This document shows positions 5,158-9,072 of a stretch of DNA of 9,072 nt, one piece after another. The DNA is taken from assembly GCA_044223895.1 (NCBI GenBank), contig JBGALL010000070.1, positions 1 through 9,072 of the forward strand, in the 5' to 3' direction. Under the pieces are notes generated by a model. That model was not told where the DNA came from. It made no database searches and saw nothing but the letters and a program-made list of their open reading frames with translations. The position numbers and the translations under genes were made by a program. Each line of letters opens with the position of its first letter. The first letter of the stretch is position 1. This DNA is from CAKZSU01 sp044223895 (GTDB taxonomy: Bacteria; Patescibacteriota; Microgenomatia; UBA10105; UBA927).

Positions 5158-8100
5158 AATGCAGTCCCTTTTGAAGGCGATGGGATTTGTTCTGGAAGAT
5201 GGGGCAAGTTCTATATGGTCAAAAGGCTATGCCAATCACAATAACTATAAAATTCGTGTCGATCTTGAAGGTACCTCCATTGATTTTGGAAAGTACATTA
5301 AGAAAAGCAACAAGGTCGTAGAGCGGTTAAAGAATGCTGAAAGTTTAGTTGTCCTTGAGTGTGTTAACCGGTTACTTGAGAAAGGTTATAAACCGCAGAC
5401 TATTGAGCTCGAAAAAACTTGGCCCACGGGGCACGGGACAAGTGGACGTCTGGATATCCTGGTCACCAGGGAAGACGGCACCACCTATTTAATGATTGAA
5501 TGTAAAACGTTTGGCTTCGAATTCGACAAAGAGTGCAAACGGATTAAGAAGGATGGCGGTCAGCTATTCACCTATTTTCAGCAGGATAAGGATGCCGAGA
5601 TATTAATGCTTTACACTTCGCGAGTTGATAAGGCGAAGGTTGAATACAAAAATGAAATTATAAAAATTGAAGAAGATTACAGGCAAACCGGTAATGTCAG
5701 GGATTTTTATGACCGATGGAATAAACTTCCAAAGAACAACGGCGTGTTCGATTCGTGGGTAAAGGCCTATGATTTCCAAAGCAAAGCATTAACGCCTAAA
5801 AATCTAAGTGAAATAAAACAAGAAGACAGCAGCTTCATCTTCAATCAATTTCTAGAAATTTTGAGACATAATGTTGTGTCTGATAAACCCAACGCTTTCA
5901 ACAAAATTTTCACACTATTTTTGTGCAAGATTTATGATGAGAAAGTCACAAGACAAAATGATGAACTAGCCTTTCAGTGGTTTTACTCACCCTACCGGTA
6001 TGAAGGAATCGATTATCCACCTGATGACAATGTGTCTTTTCAAAAGAGATTGACTGATCTCTATAGAAAAGGAATGAAAGAATTTTTGGATAAAGATGTT
6101 ACTGATATTTCAGACGCAGAATTTGAAAAAAAGTACGGAAAACTTGATACGGACACGAAAAAGAAAATCCTTAATGAATTCACAGAAATTCGTTTGAAAA
6201 AAAATAACGAATTCGCTATCAAGGAAGTTTTCAATGATGCGTCTTTTGAAGAGAATGCAAAGGTTGTTAAGGAAGTTGTAGAACTCATACAAGGATATAA
6301 GATTCGCTATACAAAAAAGCAACAGTATCTAAGTGATTTTTTCGAACTACTGCTCACCACCGGATTGAAACAGGAGTCGGGGCAATTTTTTACCCCTGTA
6401 CCGATAGCTCAATTTATCATAAAGAGCATTCCTCTTGATAAAATTGTTCATGATAAATTAAATGCAGGGGAGAAAGATAATCTGCTCCCTACCATAATTG
6501 ATTATGCGGCTGGTAGTGGACATTTTATTACCGAAAGTATGCACGAAGTGCAGCGCATTATTGATACTATTGACCCGAGTGATTATATTGATGGTACGGC
6601 TAAAAAAATTGCCAGCTGGAAAACCGACCATTTCGATTGGGCGTATCAGTATATTTATGGGATTGAAAAGGATTACCGCTTGGTCAAAGTGGGTAAAGTA
6701 GGCTGTTATCTCCATGGAGACGGACTTGCTCAAATAGTTCATAGTGACGGACTTGGTAATTTTAAGAAGACGGAAGAGTATAAAGGACTTTTGCGCAAAA
6801 CCGACAAAGATTTTGCAAAAGAGAACAAGCAGTTCGATATCGTGGTCTCCAACCCGCCGTATTCCGTTGCCGCATTTCGTAATAATGCGCGAAAGTTCTA
6901 TACAGAATCGGATTTCGATTTATATGAAAAGCTTACAGACCAAAGCAGTGAAATCGAATGCCTGTTTATAGAGCGTACCAAGCAACTTCTGAAAGATGGC
7001 GGAATAGCAGGCATTATACTGCCAAGTAGCATTCTAAGTAATACCGGGATTTATACATCTGCCCGGGAAATCATTCTGCGACATTTTGATATCGTAGCTA
7101 TTGCGGAATTGGGTGGTAGTACGTTTATGGCCACAAGTACAACTACGGTTACCTTATTTCTGAGAAGGCGAAATAATTATGACACAAATAACATTCATGT
7201 ACTGGTAAAGAAATCGCTATCGGAGAGCAAGGATTTCGCAATAAATAACATTGATAAACCTCTTTCTAAATACGTGAATCATGTCTGGGAAGGATTATCA
7301 GTTAAAGACTACTTAACATTACTTCAACGAAAACCAAATGACACGGTCAAACAGCACGATATTTTCATTGAATATAAAAAGAAAATAAAATCAAAGCGTG
7401 AAGAGGATTTCTGGATATCTGTTATTGAATTGGAAGAAGACAAGTTTTTCTATTTTGTTCTCTGCTATTCACAGAAAATTGTGATTGTTAAAAGCCTGGA
7501 TGATAAGCAATTTTTAGGATACGAATTCAGTAATAGACGAGGAAATGAAGGTATTCACCCCACTCAAAAAGGTAAGAGTATAGATGACTGCACTATGCTT
7601 TTCGACTCAAATGTTTTTGATAACCCCACGAAGGCCAGTACGTATGTCTATAAAGCATTCCAGGGTGACTTTGACTTCGAGATAGATCGAGAACTGGAGT
7701 CACACGTCTTTCGTGCCGATCTTAAAGATCTGATATCTTTCAATAGATCGGATTTCGAGAAGAGTATTTCGTTAGAAGTAAAAAAAAAAGTTCTTTATGA
7801 GTCGATATGGGGAACCCAACAACTATTCCCGTTAAGAGATATTGCTGAAGTTAGAAAAGGCACATCAATTACAAAGGATAAAACCACACCAGGTAAGATA
7901 CCCGTAGTTGCCGGTGGTCAAGAACCTGCTTATTATCATAGTATTGCTAATCGGTCCAAGAATGTGATAACGGTAAGTGCCTCCGGCGCTTACGCTGGAT
8001 TTGTAAACTATTTTGACAGAGAGATTTTTGCATCTGATTGTAATACCATCATTTCTAAAAATGAAGATACGATATCAACTAGTCTTATCTACGCGTTTTT

Positions 8101-8845
8101 GAAAAGACTACAGCCCCAGCTATACGGTCTTCAAAGAGGACAAGCCCAACCACATGTTTATAAGGACGATTTGGAAGAAATAAAGATACCTATCCCTTCA
8201 CCAACCGCCCAACGAAAAATATTAGGCGATTTAAAGAAAGTTGAGAGTAAGGAGGCTGAATTCAAGAACAAGATTACCGACCTACAGAATCAAATCTACG
8301 ACTTGTTTCTTCTGCAGAACTCGAAAGGTGTTTTAAAGAAGCTTGAAGAAATTTGTGACTTAAGGGCTGGTAAGTTCAAATCCCCAAAAGAAATTTTTCC
8401 AAATGATGGTGACGGACTTTTTCCCTGTTATGGAGGAAACGGTCTTAGAGGTTACACACGAACCACTACCCATGTTGGGAGGTTTCCCTTGGTTGGAAGG
8501 CAGGGTGCTCTTTGTGGAAATGTTCACTTGGTTGATGGGCAATTCCATGCCACCGAGCACGCATTGGTCGCTACCCCATTGAAGGAAATAGATGTTAACT
8601 GGCTTTTTTACCTATTAAAAACGATGAATCTTAATCGATATGCGACTGGAACAGCTCAGCCAGGGTTGTCAGTCAAGAATATAAACCCTCTGCAAGTAAA
8701 TGTACTGCCAATAAAGGAACAGGAGAAATTACTGGTAAGAATCGAAGAACTTGAAATGAAAATTAAAGCAACGGAGCACGCGTTACTAAATATTGACGGC
8801 GAAAAACACCAGATTTTAGAGAAGTATTTTAAGACCGATGATTAA
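5141..8845 (+). CDS. Single-chain type IIG/IIB restriction-modification enzyme (R-M-S fusion)
   Basis: This 1234-residue protein (from ATG 5141; GTG 5138 and ATG 5159 are alternative starts) combines cleavage, methylation and target recognition. An N-terminal PD-(D/E)XK nuclease shows Asp105 ('GRLDILV') and Glu120-Cys-Lys122 ('MIECKT'). A helical linker follows. The N6-adenine methyltransferase has 'GQFFTP' (about 414-419), SAM motif I 'DYAAGSGHF' (454-462) and catalytic motif IV 'NPPY' (571-574). 'FLGYEFSNRRG' (from 791) is typical of HsdM-like enzymes. Two HsdS-type target-recognition domains (about 893-1060 and 1068-1234) each end in a coiled-coil-like helix. The fused order and length resemble AloI/PpiI-type enzymes, which read a split asymmetric site and cut on both sides of it. 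No separate hsdR, hsdM or hsdS gene is needed. An A10 run at 7780-7789 lies before the first recognition domain. The gene appears richer in AAA and AT than the protease gene. The recognition sequence cannot be predicted by eye. Confidence 0.9.
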   Translation: MSQANEMQSLLKAMGFVLEDGASSIWSKGYANHNNYKIRVDLEGTSIDFGKYIKKSNKVVERLKNAESLVVLECVNRLLEKGYKPQTIELEKTWPTGHGTSGRLDILVTREDGTTYLMIECKTFGFEFDKECKRIKKDGGQLFTYFQQDKDAEILMLYTSRVDKAKVEYKNEIIKIEEDYRQTGNVRDFYDRWNKLPKNNGVFDSWVKAYDFQSKALTPKNLSEIKQEDSSFIFNQFLEILRHNVVSDKPNAFNKIFTLFLCKIYDEKVTRQNDELAFQWFYSPYRYEGIDYPPDDNVSFQKRLTDLYRKGMKEFLDKDVTDISDAEFEKKYGKLDTDTKKKILNEFTEIRLKKNNEFAIKEVFNDASFEENAKVVKEVVELIQGYKIRYTKKQQYLSDFFELLLTTGLKQESGQFFTPVPIAQFIIKSIPLDKIVHDKLNAGEKDNLLPTIIDYAAGSGHFITESMHEVQRIIDTIDPSDYIDGTAKKIASWKTDHFDWAYQYIYGIEKDYRLVKVGKVGCYLHGDGLAQIVHSDGLGNFKKTEEYKGLLRKTDKDFAKENKQFDIVVSNPPYSVAAFRNNARKFYTESDFDLYEKLTDQSSEIECLFIERTKQLLKDGGIAGIILPSSILSNTGIYTSAREIILRHFDIVAIAELGGSTFMATSTTTVTLFLRRRNNYDTNNIHVLVKKSLSESKDFAINNIDKPLSKYVNHVWEGLSVKDYLTLLQRKPNDTVKQHDIFIEYKKKIKSKREEDFWISVIELEEDKFFYFVLCYSQKIVIVKSLDDKQFLGYEFSNRRGNEGIHPTQKGKSIDDCTMLFDSNVFDNPTKASTYVYKAFQGDFDFEIDRELESHVFRADLKDLISFNRSDFEKSISLEVKKKVLYESIWGTQQLFPLRDIAEVRKGTSITKDKTTPGKIPVVAGGQEPAYYHSIANRSKNVITVSASGAYAGFVNYFDREIFASDCNTIISKNEDTISTSLIYAFLKRLQPQLYGLQRGQAQPHVYKDDLEEIKIPIPSPTAQRKILGDLKKVESKEAEFKNKITDLQNQIYDLFLLQNSKGVLKKLEEICDLRAGKFKSPKEIFPNDGDGLFPCYGGNGLRGYTRTTTHVGRFPLVGRQGALCGNVHLVDGQFHATEHALVATPLKEIDVNWLFYLLKTMNLNRYATGTAQPGLSVKNINPLQVNVLPIKEQEKLLVRIEELEMKIKATEHALLNIDGEKHQILEKYFKTDD
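7780..7789 (+). repeat. A10 homopolymer inside the RM gene
   Basis: Ten consecutive A (the last base of GTA plus three AAA Lys codons) lie at about residues 880-883, in the linker before the first target-recognition domain. Losing one A leads to TAA at 7833-7835; gaining one leads to TGA at 7798-7800. Either change removes both recognition domains but leaves nuclease and methyltransferase. It is the longest homopolymer I see in the window; an A8 run is at 6197-6204 and an A7 run at 6126-6132. Confidence 0.85.
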
Positions 8846-9019
8846 ATCTGCTCGTAATTGCATTGCTGCGATATTTGCCACTTGTCCACTAGCAACTTCT
8901 GTCATTTCCCATATATAATGAGTGATTTTTTGCCGTTCCGAGTCTTGTTGGCAGTATAAGTACCCGGCTATTTACGACAAGAAAGCGGGCGCAAGAACAT
9001 AAGAAATCCCTACATTCAG
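8846..9019 (+). other. Intergenic region after the RM gene
   Basis: No gene, tRNA or convincing terminator is seen. A T6 run at 8926-8931 is not preceded by a hairpin. Weak TTTG (8929-8932) and TATAAG (8955-8960) elements could belong to a promoter for the next gene, but the 22-nt spacing is poor. Confidence 0.4.
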
Positions 9020-9072
9020 ATGAAAAAAATAATTCTTGTTCTGTTCTTGTTCCTGCCAAGCAGCATTCTTTT
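9020..9072 (+). CDS. Start of an exported protein gene (3' end outside window)
   Basis: ATG at 9020 opens MKKIILVLFLFLPSSIL, with two Lys followed by a long hydrophobic core, a standard Sec signal-peptide beginning. Only 17 codons are visible, so the product cannot be named. No clear Shine-Dalgarno precedes it, as for most genes here. Confidence 0.6.
   Translation, partial: MKKIILVLFLFLPSSIL

Noticed and set aside
6458..6742. Minus-strand 94-codon ORF inside the methyltransferase region
   Set aside because: It overlaps the SAM-binding motif region of the RM gene; the + strand carries the conserved motifs.
8914..8955. Tiny ORF MSDFLPFRVLLAV after the RM gene
   Set aside because: It has only 13 codons, no RBS and no recognisable similarity.
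8963..8989. Possible hairpin terminator after the RM gene (CCCGGCT with AGCGGG)
   Set aside because: The stem is short and bulged, the loop is long and no T-run follows.

Overview
The window looks like a Bacteroidota (Cytophagia/Chitinophagia-like) chromosome segment. The reasons are a secreted subtilase with a PKD-like domain and a type IX secretion (T9SS) sorting signal of the 'APNPVNG' kind, weak or absent Shine-Dalgarno sites before most genes, and TAnnTTTG-like promoter elements. All recognisable genes read on the + strand.

Region by region: (1) 1-609 is the 3' part of a PIN-domain ribonuclease-like gene that enters from upstream. (2) 610-776 is non-coding, with two adjacent inverted repeats and a possible promoter. 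(3) 777-1782 is a TolB/PD40 beta-propeller gene. Only 1000-1782 is an intact frame. Its N-terminus (hydrophobic leader ending in Cys, first propeller blade) is still readable upstream but split by a frameshift and an in-frame stop. (4) 1789-4464 is a subtilisin-like serine protease with signal peptide, complete catalytic residues and beta-sandwich domains. Its T9SS sorting domain runs out of frame into 4460-4570, so one base change has cut off the export signal. The propeller and protease genes are 6 nt apart and probably form an operon. (5) 4571-5031 has no intact gene. It contains short coding-like scraps in several frames, a 12-bp tandem repeat and, at its end, a good promoter overlapped by a perfect 9-bp inverted repeat. 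(6) 5032-5157 is a short signal-peptide-like ORF that overlaps the start of the next gene. (7) 5141-8845 is a large single-chain restriction-modification enzyme: PD-(D/E)XK nuclease, N6-adenine methyltransferase and two target-recognition domains (type IIG/IIB, AloI-like organisation). It contains an A10 tract exactly between methyltransferase and recognition domains. (8) 8846-9019 is non-coding, and 9020 starts another exported-protein gene that leaves the window.

Two themes stand out. One is defence: a self-contained RM enzyme that could switch by slippage at A10. The other is decay or assembly error: several single-base lesions cluster in the propeller/protease/relic block, while the RM gene is clean. 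The sequence alone cannot separate real pseudogenes from base-calling errors in short homopolymers.
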